In this document: piece after piece, positions 47,286 through 56,463 of the stretch
How positions within the stretch are numbered: the stretch's first letter is position 1
Layout: every line of letters starts with the position of its first letter
DNA from: Flavobacterium sp.
GTDB taxonomy: Bacteria; Bacteroidota; Bacteroidia; Flavobacteriales; Flavobacteriaceae
Reading direction: 5' to 3'
Length of the DNA stretch: 64,000 nt
NCBI GenBank assembly: GCA_016787805.1
Contig: JAEUTY010000008.1
Location: forward strand, 1-64,000
Program-made: the position numbers and the translations under genes
Notes under the pieces: model-generated
What the model was told of the DNA's origin: nothing
Seen by the model: only the letters and a program-made list of their open reading frames with translations
Database searches by the model: none

Positions 47286-48164
47286 TACACAATACCAACC
47301 TAATTTATACAAATCAAACAAAAATAGCGAAGGAAAATTGGAGCTTAAGTTTTTTTCTATTGATTTTTTAAAAACGTTGAAGAAAAGAATAACCATTTTT
47401 TGCAACTGTAATCGACTTATTTTTTGATAGGTTCTGACAAGTTCAGTCTGCTTTACAAGTGTGTTTTTGTGATTGGATAAGTACACTAAATTTTGAATGG
47501 CCATTTTGGTTTTCGATAAAAATTCGGATGACGTTTCCAAACCATTATGAAAACAAGGATTATCAATGTGTTTTACCTCTTTTTTCTCTTTTTCTAACGC
47601 TGAAAAAAAAGCGTAATCTTCAAAACCATATTCTGTTAATTGTTCGTCAAAAGGATGCGCAATCAATAAATCTTTTTTAATCAAAAAATTAGAAGTTAGC
47701 GTGCTAATATTTTCGGATTTTGTTCTTTGTTCGACCGACTTGGTTTCTCTTTTTTTTCCGTAAACCCAACGAAGTAATTGTGCTTTTGGCGGTCGATTGG
47801 CTTGGTATTCAACGCCACCAAAAACGATTTCTGAATTGCAATTGTCAATGGTTTTAACGTAATTCTGTATAAAATTTTCCGAAACAGGAATCATATCACA
47901 ATCCAAAAAAAGCAACCAATCGTAGTTTGATTTCTGTGCCAAAGTATTGCGGTTTTTTGATCGCCCAAAATTTTCAGAATTGCTATAAAAATGACAAAAT
48001 TCGATGGAATTAATAGAGTTGTTTTTTAAGTTCAAATCCGATTTTGAATCATCATCCTGACAAATTATTTCAAAAACAATTTGAGCAGATTGACATTGTT
48101 TGACCAGTTCGTGAACCAGCTTTGTAATGTCGTAATCGTATGTCGGAATTAAAATTGATATCAT
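47259..48164 (-). CDS. Glycosyltransferase family 2
   Basis: A 301-residue GT-A enzyme: I-S-I-L-I-P-T-Y at the start, Q-D-D-D-S, and L-F-L-D-C-D-M-I-P with the metal-binding DxD-type motif (about 91-95). G-F-E-D-Y-A (about 181-186) is the ED motif with a catalytic base. No membrane segment is clear. Its end overlaps the convergent family 4 gene by 27 nt, and its start follows the next gene's stop directly. Confidence 0.88.
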   Translation of the reverse strand: MISILIPTYDYDITKLVHELVKQCQSAQIVFEIICQDDDSKSDLNLKNNSINSIEFCHFYSNSENFGRSKNRNTLAQKSNYDWLLFLDCDMIPVSENFIQNYVKTIDNCNSEIVFGGVEYQANRPPKAQLLRWVYGKKRETKSVEQRTKSENISTLTSNFLIKKDLLIAHPFDEQLTEYGFEDYAFFSALEKEKKEVKHIDNPCFHNGLETSSEFLSKTKMAIQNLVYLSNHKNTLVKQTELVRTYQKISRLQLQKMVILFFNVFKKSIEKNLSSNFPSLFLFDLYKLGWYCVLMRNQALK

Positions 48165-48881
48165 TTATAATCGCAAAAGTCCGTATTTAATTATGCAAAA
48201 AATAGCTTTAAAACCATCTTTCCAATTGATTTTTTTGCCCTCATCGTAAGTTCTACCATAATAGGAAATTCCAACTTCATAAATCCTGATTTTCGGAATT
48301 CGAGCTATTTTGGCCGTTACTTCGGGTTCAAAACCAAAACGTTTTTCTTTCAATTTTAGTGTTTGCAATAGTTGGGTGTTAAACAATTTGTAACACGTTT
48401 CCATGTCGGTTAAATTCAAATTGGTAAACATATTGGATAAAAACGTTAAAAAACGATTTCCAATGGTATGCCAAAAAAACAATACACGATGTGCGTTTCC
48501 ACCCATAAAACGCGAACCATAAACCACATCAGCAAATCCGTCTAAAACAGGTTGTAATAAAATCGCGTATTCATTTGGATCGTATTCTAAATCAGCATCT
48601 TGAATTATGGTGTAATCTCCAGTAGCTTTGGCAATTCCAGTATGTAATGCGGCGCCTTTTCCTTTGTTTTTTTCATGTTCAAAAAAATAAATAGGGAAGT
48701 CGCTATGTGATTCTTTGTAGTCCTGAATTGCCTTTGTGGTAGCATCAGTAGAACAATCATTAACGATTATAATTTCTTTTTCAATATTTTGAGGAAGCGT
48801 TACTTTTCGTACCTTATCTAATATCAAATGTATCGTTTTTTCTTCATTATAAACCGGAATGATAATAGATAGTTTTTTCAT
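48165..48881 (-). CDS. Glycosyltransferase family 2 (polyprenyl-phosphate sugar synthase-like)
   Basis: A 238-residue GT-A enzyme with [10 protein letters not shown] (7-16), [20 protein letters not shown] (metal DxD) and the D-M-E-T-C-Y-K motif typical of dolichyl/undecaprenyl-phosphate mannose or glucose synthases. No C-terminal membrane helix is seen. It would load a lipid carrier with a hexose, which fits the two GT-C-like membrane proteins nearby as users of lipid-phosphate sugars. Its stop abuts the next gene's start. Confidence 0.88.
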   Translation of the reverse strand: MKKLSIIIPVYNEEKTIHLILDKVRKVTLPQNIEKEIIIVNDCSTDATTKAIQDYKESHSDFPIYFFEHEKNKGKGAALHTGIAKATGDYTIIQDADLEYDPNEYAILLQPVLDGFADVVYGSRFMGGNAHRVLFFWHTIGNRFLTFLSNMFTNLNLTDMETCYKLFNTQLLQTLKLKEKRFGFEPEVTAKIARIPKIRIYEVGISYYGRTYDEGKKINWKDGFKAIFCIIKYGLLRL

Positions 48882-48898
48882 CTTTTGTTTTAAAAAGA

Positions 48899-48906
48899 CA
48901 AATCTA
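48899..48906 (-). promoter_or_regulatory. -7 promoter element of the GT2 pair (TAGATTTG)
   Basis: Exact TAnnTTTG on the minus strand, 17 nt upstream of the ATG at 48881. Confidence 0.45.
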
Positions 48907-48937
48907 CATTTCTTATATGAAACTACAATAATTTGAT

Positions 48938-48945
48938 TAGTTTTG
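48938..48945 (+). promoter_or_regulatory. -7 promoter element of paralogue B (TAGTTTTG)
   Basis: Exact TAnnTTTG ending 5 nt before the ATG at 48951. If used, the mRNA is essentially leaderless; it also excludes the TTG start at 48933. Confidence 0.35.
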
Positions 48946-48950
48946 TTTTT

Positions 48951-50189
48951 ATGAGAGCGTTTTTAAAACAATTCCGATTTGAAGTACTACTAATCATTGT
49001 TGGATTATCGACTTTAGTTGTGGCCGATTTTTTTCTTCAAATGAGCAGCCAAACGATGATTTTTCCTGATTCGGATAATTATTTGGTAGCAGCAAAAAAC
49101 TTGATGGTTTATCACCGCGGACACGATTATCGCCCAATTGTAATGTCTTTCATCTATGGATTTCCGTACTTGTTTGGTGCTACAGATGCTCAAGTTTATA
49201 CGTTTAGTTTTTACATCAATTTGGTAGCGTGGTTGGCTACTACGATTTTAATTTTTCAAATTTGTAAAACGATAGTAAAGCCTAAAACGGCGTTTCTTTT
49301 TACACTAATTTTTTATACTAGTGTCGGAACATTTACACTTTTGTATCATTTGCTTTCCGAGAATATGTATACTTTGTTTATTGTTTTGGCCTTGTTTTTT
49401 ACTTTGAAATATTATCAAAGCAAACGGTTTTTGTACTTGTCTTTCGCGCTATCGGTGCTTATTTGTAGTATGCTAATTCGACCAGGCTCCAAATGGTTGG
49501 CAATAGTTTTTTCGCTTTATTTTGCTAAAATCTTATATCAAAACTATGCTCACAAGGCAATGTTATTCATTTACGGAAGTTGGTTGTTGGTTGCTGTACA
49601 ATGTGCGGGTTTGTATTATCAATTTGGAAATTTTACAATTAGTTACATTGATAGCGTTACGTATTACAATTACATTGGAAGCAAAGCAATGTGTTTAAAA
49701 GAAGGGAAAGATTACCAGCAAATTGATAATCCAAGAGCGAACGTTTTGTTGCATCTCAAAACCAGAGACGAAATTGTAAAAGTCGCCAAAGCCGATTTGA
49801 TAGAGCAATTAAAAAACAACAAAGTCAATTTGCTAAAGGCTTATTTATACGATGTTTACGACAACACTGTTTCTGGTTCAGCGACTGTTGCAACACTCGA
49901 AAACAAAAAAAACACCACTTTTTTTGAAGCTAGTAAAACGGTTTTCTTTTTTATTTCAACTTGGCAAAATCGTTTGTTGACTTTACTTGGTGTTGTTTTG
50001 GCGTTGTATTATTTCTATAAAAATTATAAAACAGAAGTATTTTTTGCGATGATTTCAACGTATGTGCTTTACATCGTTGCAGTTTCAGGAATATCTTCCA
50101 CACAAGGTGATCGATTTCATTTAGTCTTTTTCCCGATTGTAATCATACTATCGGTCAAATTATTCAAAGAAAAACAATGGATTAATTAA
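48951..50189 (+). CDS. Polytopic membrane protein, GT-C-like (paralogue B)
   Basis: A 412-residue protein with about 10 membrane segments and a soluble domain (about 220-300). It carries P-D-S-D-N-Y (39-44) in the first loop and shares P-Y-L-F-(G/D)-[17 protein letters not shown] and [14 protein letters not shown] with the 42277-43509 gene. Lipid-linked sugar transferase, polymerase or ligase is the likely role. The ATG at 48951 is chosen over TTG 48933. Its end overlaps FtsE by 4 nt. Confidence 0.72.
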   Translation: MRAFLKQFRFEVLLIIVGLSTLVVADFFLQMSSQTMIFPDSDNYLVAAKNLMVYHRGHDYRPIVMSFIYGFPYLFGATDAQVYTFSFYINLVAWLATTILIFQICKTIVKPKTAFLFTLIFYTSVGTFTLLYHLLSENMYTLFIVLALFFTLKYYQSKRFLYLSFALSVLICSMLIRPGSKWLAIVFSLYFAKILYQNYAHKAMLFIYGSWLLVAVQCAGLYYQFGNFTISYIDSVTYYNYIGSKAMCLKEGKDYQQIDNPRANVLLHLKTRDEIVKVAKADLIEQLKNNKVNLLKAYLYDVYDNTVSGSATVATLENKKNTTFFEASKTVFFFISTWQNRLLTLLGVVLALYYFYKNYKTEVFFAMISTYVLYIVAVSGISSTQGDRFHLVFFPIVIILSVKLFKEKQWIN

Positions 50190-50869
50190 ACTGTTTTTTG
50201 AACGACTTCAAAGATAGAACCGTCTTCGCATTTCAATGTTTTGGATGGAAATTTCATCAACAAAGCATAATCGTGTGTAGCCATAATGATGGTTTTTCCG
50301 TTGGCGTTAATTTTTTTCAACACATCCAACACTTCTACACTAGTTTGTGGATCCAAATTTCCTGTAGGTTCATCGGCCAAAATAAATTCTGGGTCATTCA
50401 ATAACGCTCTTGCAATCGCTACACGTTGTTGTTCTCCGCCCGAAAGTTGGTGCGGCATTTTATTAGCAAATCCTTTCATTCCTACTTTGTCCAATACTTC
50501 GTCAATTTTATTTTGCATTTCAGAAGCATCTGTCCAACCTGTAGCTCTCAATACAAAAAGCATATTGGCCGCTACATTTCGATCGGGAAGCAATTGAAAA
50601 TCTTGAAAAACAATTCCAATTTTACGACGCAAATACGGAATATCTTTTTCTTGTAAATTCACCAAATTGTAACCAACAATGTTTCCTTCTCCAGTTGTGA
50701 GTGGAATATCGGCATACAAAGTTTTAATAAAACTACTTTTTCCAGTTCCGGTTTTACCAATGATGTAAATGAATTCGCCGTGTTGAACTTCCAAATTGAT
50801 ATTGGATAAAATCACTTTATTAGATTGGTAAATACTAACGTTTTTTAACGATAAAACTGCTTCAGACAT
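50186..50869 (-). CDS. ftsE: FtsE-like cell division ABC ATPase
   Basis: A 227-residue ABC ATPase: Walker A G-K-T-G-T-G-K-S (38-45), Q-loop V-F-Q-D-F, signature L-S-G-G-E-Q-Q-R (142-149), Walker B I-L-A-D-E-P (163-168) and a His switch. The F-Q-D-F-Q-L-L-P-D-R-N-V and short length match FtsE, which with FtsX drives septal peptidoglycan hydrolases. FtsX is not next to it; such separation is common in flavobacteria. LolD-type ABC proteins are the main alternative. Confidence 0.85.
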   Translation of the reverse strand: MSEAVLSLKNVSIYQSNKVILSNINLEVQHGEFIYIIGKTGTGKSSFIKTLYADIPLTTGEGNIVGYNLVNLQEKDIPYLRRKIGIVFQDFQLLPDRNVAANMLFVLRATGWTDASEMQNKIDEVLDKVGMKGFANKMPHQLSGGEQQRVAIARALLNDPEFILADEPTGNLDPQTSVEVLDVLKKINANGKTIIMATHDYALLMKFPSKTLKCEDGSIFEVVQKTV

Positions 50870-51201
50870 AAGGGAATTTGTTTATTGGGTAAAAGTAATA
50901 AGATAACGGTGCTTTTCAAAATAAATTTTGTTTTAATTGGTAACAATAAGACTTCAATATTGTCAATTATTTTAAAATGTATTTTGATATGAGCTACACA
51001 TATTGAGATAACATAGTCATTAAAATTGAATGGATCCTAAATTATGTCTTTTTGATTATCATCAATTGGAAAATAATCTGTAAAATGAGATAGTATTGGT
51101 TATGAAGTGGATTTTAATTAATATTTTAGAGTATTTGTTAAATGTTAATTAAAGTTTTGTTTAATGCCCTACTTTAAGACAATTCCTAAAATAGAATTGA
51201 T
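50870..51201. other. Intergenic stretch, nothing recognised
   Basis: About 330 very AT-rich nucleotides between ftsE (divergent) and the DapB-like gene. I see no coding frame of note, no clear hairpin with T-run, and no repeat-family member. The only recognisable signal is the -7 element at its right end. Confidence 0.6.
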
Positions 51202-51209
51202 TAACTTTG
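51202..51209 (+). promoter_or_regulatory. -7 promoter element (TAACTTTG), near-leaderless
   Basis: Exact TAnnTTTG ending 4 nt before the ATG at 51213; transcription would start at the initiation codon. Confidence 0.35.
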
Positions 51210-51212
51210 AGG

Positions 51213-51968
51213 ATGAAGCAAAAAATTGGACTTATAGGTTTTGGAAAAACAGGGAAAGCTGTTGCTAGTGTCATTTTGAAAAATCAAGAGTTTTCTTTAG
51301 AATGGGTATTGAAACAAAGCACCTTACTTAACGATAGAACTGTGCCCGAATTTTTAGGTATTGACTCTAATGAACCAGGCAAAATATTTTCGCTAACTAC
51401 AACAAAAATCGATGATTTACTAGACCAGCATCCAGTCGATTTTATAATCGATTTTTCAACAGCAGAGGGGATTTATAATTATGGAAAAGCAGCAAATAAG
51501 AGGAAAACTAAAATCATATCTGCAATTTCCCATTATTCTGATGAAGATATAAATTATTTAAAAGCACTTTCAAAAACAAGTGTTGTGTTTTGGTCACCTA
51601 ATATTACGCTAGGAGTAAATTATTTGCTTTTTGCTTCACGATATTTAAAAAAAATTGCTCCTTGGGTTGATGTAGAAATTATTGAAGAACATTTTAAAGG
51701 TAAGGAAGGCCTTTCAGGAACAGCAATAAAAATTGCAGATGCTTTGGATATTAATAAAAATGAAATAAATTCTATTCGAGCTGGTGGAATTGTCGGGAAA
51801 CATGAAGTGGTTTTTGGTTTCCCATTTCAAACGGTTCGCCTTATTCATGAAAGTATTTCGAGAGAAGCTTTTGGCAATGGTGCCTTATTTGTTGCCCATA
51901 GTTTGGTATCCCAAAAAAAAGGGATGTTTAATTTTGAAAATGTTTTAACGCCTTATTTTGCTTCATAA
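51213..51968 (+). CDS. Divergent dihydrodipicolinate reductase-like protein (DapB family)
   Basis: A 251-residue protein. N-terminal NAD(P) Rossmann: I-G-L-I-G-F-G-K-T-G (about 4-13). The C-terminal domain has I-E-E-H-F-K-G-K-E-G-L-S-G-T-A and G-G-I-V-G-K-H-E-V-V-F-G, matching DapB in plan, but the canonical H-H-R-H-K-V-D-A-P-S-G-T block is altered: first His and the later Lys kept, second His changed to Phe, one residue missing. It may be a repurposed reductase, not the lysine pathway enzyme. It is followed by an antiporter 3 nt away. Confidence 0.75.
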   Translation: MKQKIGLIGFGKTGKAVASVILKNQEFSLEWVLKQSTLLNDRTVPEFLGIDSNEPGKIFSLTTTKIDDLLDQHPVDFIIDFSTAEGIYNYGKAANKRKTKIISAISHYSDEDINYLKALSKTSVVFWSPNITLGVNYLLFASRYLKKIAPWVDVEIIEEHFKGKEGLSGTAIKIADALDINKNEINSIRAGGIVGKHEVVFGFPFQTVRLIHESISREAFGNGALFVAHSLVSQKKGMFNFENVLTPYFAS

Positions 51969-51971
51969 ATT

Positions 51972-53138
51972 ATGACGGTATTAATAATAATAATACTTGC
52001 TGTGTTACTCTTGTTAGCATATGTTTTTGATCTTACAGCTTCGAAAACTAAAATTCCCTCTGTCATATTGTTGTTGCTATTGGGTTTTGGGTTAAATTTT
52101 TTTTCTGCTAATTTAAAAATAACCATTCCAGATTTAAACCCTATTCTACCTATTTTGGGAACGATAGGTTTGATATTAATAGTTTTGGAAGGATCACTTG
52201 AGTTAGAAATCAATAGAACCAAACTGCCTTTGATTTTTAAATCGTCAATTGTAGCTTTATTGCCACTGCTAATAATTAGTTTTGGTATAGCCTATTATTT
52301 AAATTACTACGAAAACATACCATTAAAAAAGGCGCTAATAAATGCTATTCCCATCGGAATAATAAGTAGTGCTATTGCTATACCAAGCGCAAGAAATTTA
52401 ATGCATAATGATAAAGAGTTTATTACATATGAAAGTAGCTTGTCCGATATTTTCGGAGTAATATTTTTTAATTTTATTTCATTAAACGATAACATTGGTT
52501 CTCAAACTTTTGGCAGTTTTGCTATAGATTTAATAATGATGTTATTGATTTCTTTTATAGCGACACTTCTTTTGGCCGGCTTTTTAAACAAAATAAATCA
52601 CCACATAAAATTTGTTCCAATGATTATTATGGTATTGTTGATCTATTCTGTATCCAAAGTTTTTCACTTACCTGGACTAATATTTATTTTAATTTTCGGA
52701 TTGTTTGTAGGAAATATAGATGAATTAAGACATTATAAATTAATTCAGAAGTTTCATCCTATTAATTTCAGTAAAGAGGTAACTAAATTTAGAGAAATTA
52801 CTACTGAAATAGCCTTTTTGGTTAGAGCATTGTTTTTTATTTTGTTTGGATTTTTAATTGATATTTCAGATGTATTAAATTCAAAAACAATATTATTCGC
52901 AATTAGTATTACCATAGGTATCTTGATTGTCCGTTTACTTCTTCTTAAAATTGTTAAACTTCCAGCAAAACCACTAATATATATTGCTCCACGAGGTTTG
53001 ATTACTATTTTACTGTTTTTATCCATTCCGATGACTCAACAAATAACTCAAATTGATAAATCCTTAATCACACAAGTTATTATTTTATCTGCAATTGTTA
53101 TGATGTTTGGACTGATGAGTTATAAGAAAAATATTTAG
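51972..53138 (+). CDS. Cation/proton antiporter (CPA family, NhaP-like)
   Basis: A 388-residue membrane protein with about 11-12 hydrophobic segments. The core shows the sequence A-I-P-I-G-I-I-S-S-A-I-A-I-P-S-A-R and a later R-G-L-I-T-I-L-L, patterns of the CPA1/CPA2 exchangers; the usual N-D/D-D ion site is not clearly readable. No C-terminal regulatory (TrkA-N) domain is present. It starts 3 nt after the DapB-like gene, so they are co-translated. The pair is more AT-rich than the flanks. Confidence 0.82.
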   Translation: MTVLIIIILAVLLLLAYVFDLTASKTKIPSVILLLLLGFGLNFFSANLKITIPDLNPILPILGTIGLILIVLEGSLELEINRTKLPLIFKSSIVALLPLLIISFGIAYYLNYYENIPLKKALINAIPIGIISSAIAIPSARNLMHNDKEFITYESSLSDIFGVIFFNFISLNDNIGSQTFGSFAIDLIMMLLISFIATLLLAGFLNKINHHIKFVPMIIMVLLIYSVSKVFHLPGLIFILIFGLFVGNIDELRHYKLIQKFHPINFSKEVTKFREITTEIAFLVRALFFILFGFLIDISDVLNSKTILFAISITIGILIVRLLLLKIVKLPAKPLIYIAPRGLITILLFLSIPMTQQITQIDKSLITQVIILSAIVMMFGLMSYKKNI

Positions 53139-53344
53139 ATTTCAGAAAAAGGTAAAGCATTGAACAAAAAGCTGATACATTGTATAAGTAATGACTTAGA
53201 CAGAAGGTTTAATTTCCTTTTAATACTTCAATATGTATTTACAATTATTGTTATTTCTCAGAATAACAGGCCAGACACTAAATTGTTAAGAAAAATGTTT
53301 ATAATAAATACTTGTCACACTACGTTAATAAGTAGATGCTAACC

Positions 53345-53352
53345 TATTTTTG
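53345..53352 (+). promoter_or_regulatory. -7 promoter element of the TPR/barrel operon (TATTTTTG)
   Basis: Exact TAnnTTTG, 21 nt upstream of the ATG at 53374. Confidence 0.5.
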
Positions 53353-53373
53353 ATATTCATTAAATCTATTGAA

Positions 53374-56300
53374 ATGCGAAAAATCCTCTTATTTTCTTTA
53401 TTGCTTTCTTTGACCGAAATTCAGGTTGTTCAAGCGCAACAATCGGCGGTAAATACGCACCAACTTTCGGAGTACGATAAGGCCATTGCGCTCTACAACG
53501 ACAAGCAATATTTAGCGGCTCAGATTATTTTCGAAAAGGTAAAACAAAACACAACTAATACTGAAGTTGTATCAGATTGTTCGTTCTATATCGCCAATTG
53601 CGCAATTCGTTTGGAACAAGCCAACGCCGATCAATTGATGGAAGATTTTGTTGAAAATTATCCTACAAGTACAAAGCAAAATCAAGCTTTTATTGGTGTA
53701 GCGCATTTTTATTTTGAAGAAGGGCGTTATCCACAAGCGTTAGAATATTTTGATAAAGTGGATGAAAGTGCTTTGACTTTTGATGAATTGGAAAAATACA
53801 ATTTTCAAAAAGGTTATGCCTATTTCAGTGCAGGCAGAAAAAAAGAAGCAACCAATTATTTGAATAAAGTGGTAAACTCTAAAGAATTTGGTTCGCAAGC
53901 CAAATATTACTTAGGATTTATTAGCTATGAAGATGATAATTACAAAGATGCTTCCAAGTATTTTGATCAAGTTTCTGGTGAAGACAAATACAAAGAAAAG
54001 CTATCGTATTTTCAAGCAGATATGAATTTCAAGTTGGGTAATTTTCAAAAAGCTATTGACTTAGGAACCGCAGCCATGGCCAAATCATCGGCTGCTGAAA
54101 AATCGGAGTTGAACAAAATTATAGGTGAAAGTTATTTTAACCTCAAACAATACGACAAAGCATTGCCTTATTTGAAAGAATACAAAGGCAAAAAAGGCAA
54201 ATGGAGCAATACTGATTTTTACCAATTGGGTTACACGTATTACAAAGAAAAAGATTATGAAAATGCCATTTCGCAATTCAATAAAATCATTGATGGAAAA
54301 GATTTTGTGGCACAAAATGGTTATTATCATTTGGGAGAAAGTTATTTAAAAACCGACCGAAAACAACAAGCGTTGAATGCCTTCAAAAATGCGTCTGAAA
54401 TGGAGTTTGATCCTAAAATTCAAGAAGATGCATCGTTAAATTATGCCAAATTGAGTTATGAATTAGGGAATTCCTATCAAAGTGTTCCTGATGTTTTGTC
54501 GGCTTTCTTAGCCAAATATCCCAATTCGCCAAGCAAAGACGAAATTGAAGGACTGTTGATCAATTCGTACATCACATCCAAAAATTACAAACAAGCGTTG
54601 GTGTTGTTGGAAAAAAATAGAAGTCCGCAATACAAAGCAGCGTATCAAAAAGTTACGTTTTATCGCGGATTGGAATTGTACACCGATGGCGATTATCAAG
54701 AAGCTTTAAAAATGTTCAAAAAGTCAATTGGCGAACAAAAAGACCAAAAATTTGTGGCTAGAGCAACTTTCTGGAAAGGTGAAACGGAATATGTTTTAGA
54801 GAATTTTAGTGAAGCATTGTTGAGTTTCAAACAATTTGAAGGTAATGCTGAAGCCAAAACAACTCCAGAGCATAAAAACATCAACTACAACATTGCTTAC
54901 GCCTATTTCAAACAAAAAGAGTACGAACAAGCTGGAAATTATTTTCAAAGTTTTATAGAAGTGACTAAAGACGATAAAATTCGCTTGAATGACGCTTATT
55001 TGCGTTTAGGCGACAGTCGTTTTGTGACTTCTAAATATTGGCCAGCAATGGATGCGTATAACAAAGCGATTGAATTGAAAAGTGTCGACGCCGATTATGC
55101 TGCATTCCAAAAAGCCATCAGTTATGGTTTTGTTCAGAAAAACGATAAGAAAATAGAAGATTTTACTAAGTTTTTGCAAAATTTCAAATCGTCACAATAC
55201 CGCGATGATGCACTTTTTGAACTAGGAAATACGTATGTTACTGAAAATAAAACCGATTTAGCGTTGTCAACTTACGATCAATTATTGAAAGAATTTGGAA
55301 CGGGTTCGTATGCTTCAAAAGCGATTCTTCGTCAAGGTTTGGTGTATTACAATGGAAGCAAAGATGAGCAAGCTATTGCCAAATTCAAAAAAGTAGCAGC
55401 CGATTTTCCAAAATCACCTGAAGCATTAGAAGCTGTTGCAACCGCACGCTTGATTTATATGGATAATGGAAAAGTAGATGAATACGCGGCTTGGGTAAAA
55501 ACACTCGATTTTGTTGAGGTTTCCGATGCCGAACTGGATAATGATACGTACGAAGCAGCCGAAAAACAATATTTGCAAAATAACATCAAGCAAGCTATTT
55601 CCTCTTTGAATGGTTATTTGACTAGTTTCCCGAATGGAATTCACGCTTTGAAAGCCAATTTTTACCTCGGACAATTATATTTTGCTGATAACCTTCCGTC
55701 CAATGCAATTCCGAATTACGAATATGTAATTGGCAAATCACGTAACGAATTTACAGAGCAATCACTAGCGCGTTTGTGTGAAATTCATTTGAAAAAAGAC
55801 GATTTCACTAAAGCAGTTCCCGTGTTAAAAAGATTAGAAACGGAAGCCGATTTCCCTCAAAATATCACATTTGCGCAAGCCAATTTGATGCGCGCGTACT
55901 ATGAACAAAAAGATTACGCCAATGCTGTAGTATATGCGGATAAAGTTTTAGCAAATCCGAAAACAGACAACAAAATTAAAAGTGATGCACAAATTATCGT
56001 GGCGCGTTCTGCAATTAAAGTAAATGACGAAGCCAAAGCGAGAACAGCGTATACCAATTTGTTGAAGATAGCAAAAGGTGAATTGGCTGCGGAAGCTTTA
56101 TTTTACGATGCGTATTTCAAAAATAAGGACGGAAAATTTGAAGATTCCAATAAAACCATTCAAAAATTATCCAAAGATTATTCGGGTTACAAATACTTTG
56201 GTGCCAAAGGTTTGGTGGTAATGGCCAAAAACTTCTACGGATTAAAAGACAGTTTCAATGCTACTTACATTTTGGAAAGTGTATTGGAAAATTTCAAAGA

Positions 56301-56388
56301 ATACGACGATGTTATTCAAGAAGCTAAAACTGAACTCGACGCTATCAAAGCAGAAGAATCGAAAACCAATTCATCCATCATAAAGTAA
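53374..56388 (+). CDS. Large exported TPR protein
   Basis: A 1004-residue protein from the ATG at 53374 with a signal peptide (RKILLFSLLLSLTEIQVVQAQ, cleaved after about residue 22). The rest is a continuous array of TPR or Sel1-like helix pairs, some two dozen units, many with A-x-x-Y-(F/L)-x-(K/Q)-x-x-Y. It should be periplasmic or outer-membrane associated and act as a scaffold. It lies 75 nt upstream of a barrel protein, so the two probably cooperate, but the function is unknown. The longer frame from 53350 starts too close to the -7 element. Confidence 0.85.
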   Translation: MRKILLFSLLLSLTEIQVVQAQQSAVNTHQLSEYDKAIALYNDKQYLAAQIIFEKVKQNTTNTEVVSDCSFYIANCAIRLEQANADQLMEDFVENYPTSTKQNQAFIGVAHFYFEEGRYPQALEYFDKVDESALTFDELEKYNFQKGYAYFSAGRKKEATNYLNKVVNSKEFGSQAKYYLGFISYEDDNYKDASKYFDQVSGEDKYKEKLSYFQADMNFKLGNFQKAIDLGTAAMAKSSAAEKSELNKIIGESYFNLKQYDKALPYLKEYKGKKGKWSNTDFYQLGYTYYKEKDYENAISQFNKIIDGKDFVAQNGYYHLGESYLKTDRKQQALNAFKNASEMEFDPKIQEDASLNYAKLSYELGNSYQSVPDVLSAFLAKYPNSPSKDEIEGLLINSYITSKNYKQALVLLEKNRSPQYKAAYQKVTFYRGLELYTDGDYQEALKMFKKSIGEQKDQKFVARATFWKGETEYVLENFSEALLSFKQFEGNAEAKTTPEHKNINYNIAYAYFKQKEYEQAGNYFQSFIEVTKDDKIRLNDAYLRLGDSRFVTSKYWPAMDAYNKAIELKSVDADYAAFQKAISYGFVQKNDKKIEDFTKFLQNFKSSQYRDDALFELGNTYVTENKTDLALSTYDQLLKEFGTGSYASKAILRQGLVYYNGSKDEQAIAKFKKVAADFPKSPEALEAVATARLIYMDNGKVDEYAAWVKTLDFVEVSDAELDNDTYEAAEKQYLQNNIKQAISSLNGYLTSFPNGIHALKANFYLGQLYFADNLPSNAIPNYEYVIGKSRNEFTEQSLARLCEIHLKKDDFTKAVPVLKRLETEADFPQNITFAQANLMRAYYEQKDYANAVVYADKVLANPKTDNKIKSDAQIIVARSAIKVNDEAKARTAYTNLLKIAKGELAAEALFYDAYFKNKDGKFEDSNKTIQKLSKDYSGYKYFGAKGLVVMAKNFYGLKDSFNATYILESVLENFKEYDDVIQEAKTELDAIKAEESKTNSSIIK

Positions 56389-56400
56389 ATCAGAAAATAG

Positions 56401-56423
56401 AAAATAGAGAAGAGAAAATAGAA
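56401..56423 (+). repeat. 23-nt dispersed repeat, copy 2
   Basis: Identical to 19716-19738. It lies in the short gap between the TPR gene and the barrel gene. A further partial AGAAAATAG unit precedes it. Confidence 0.7.
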
Positions 56424-56463
56424 GTTCTATTGTCACTTTTCTTTCATCTCAAAATCAAAACAT

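Noticed and set aside
53160..53342. 60-codon frame between the antiporter and TPR genes
   Set aside because: TTG start, no ribosome-binding signal, no domain, and it ends just before the -7 element; treated as non-coding.
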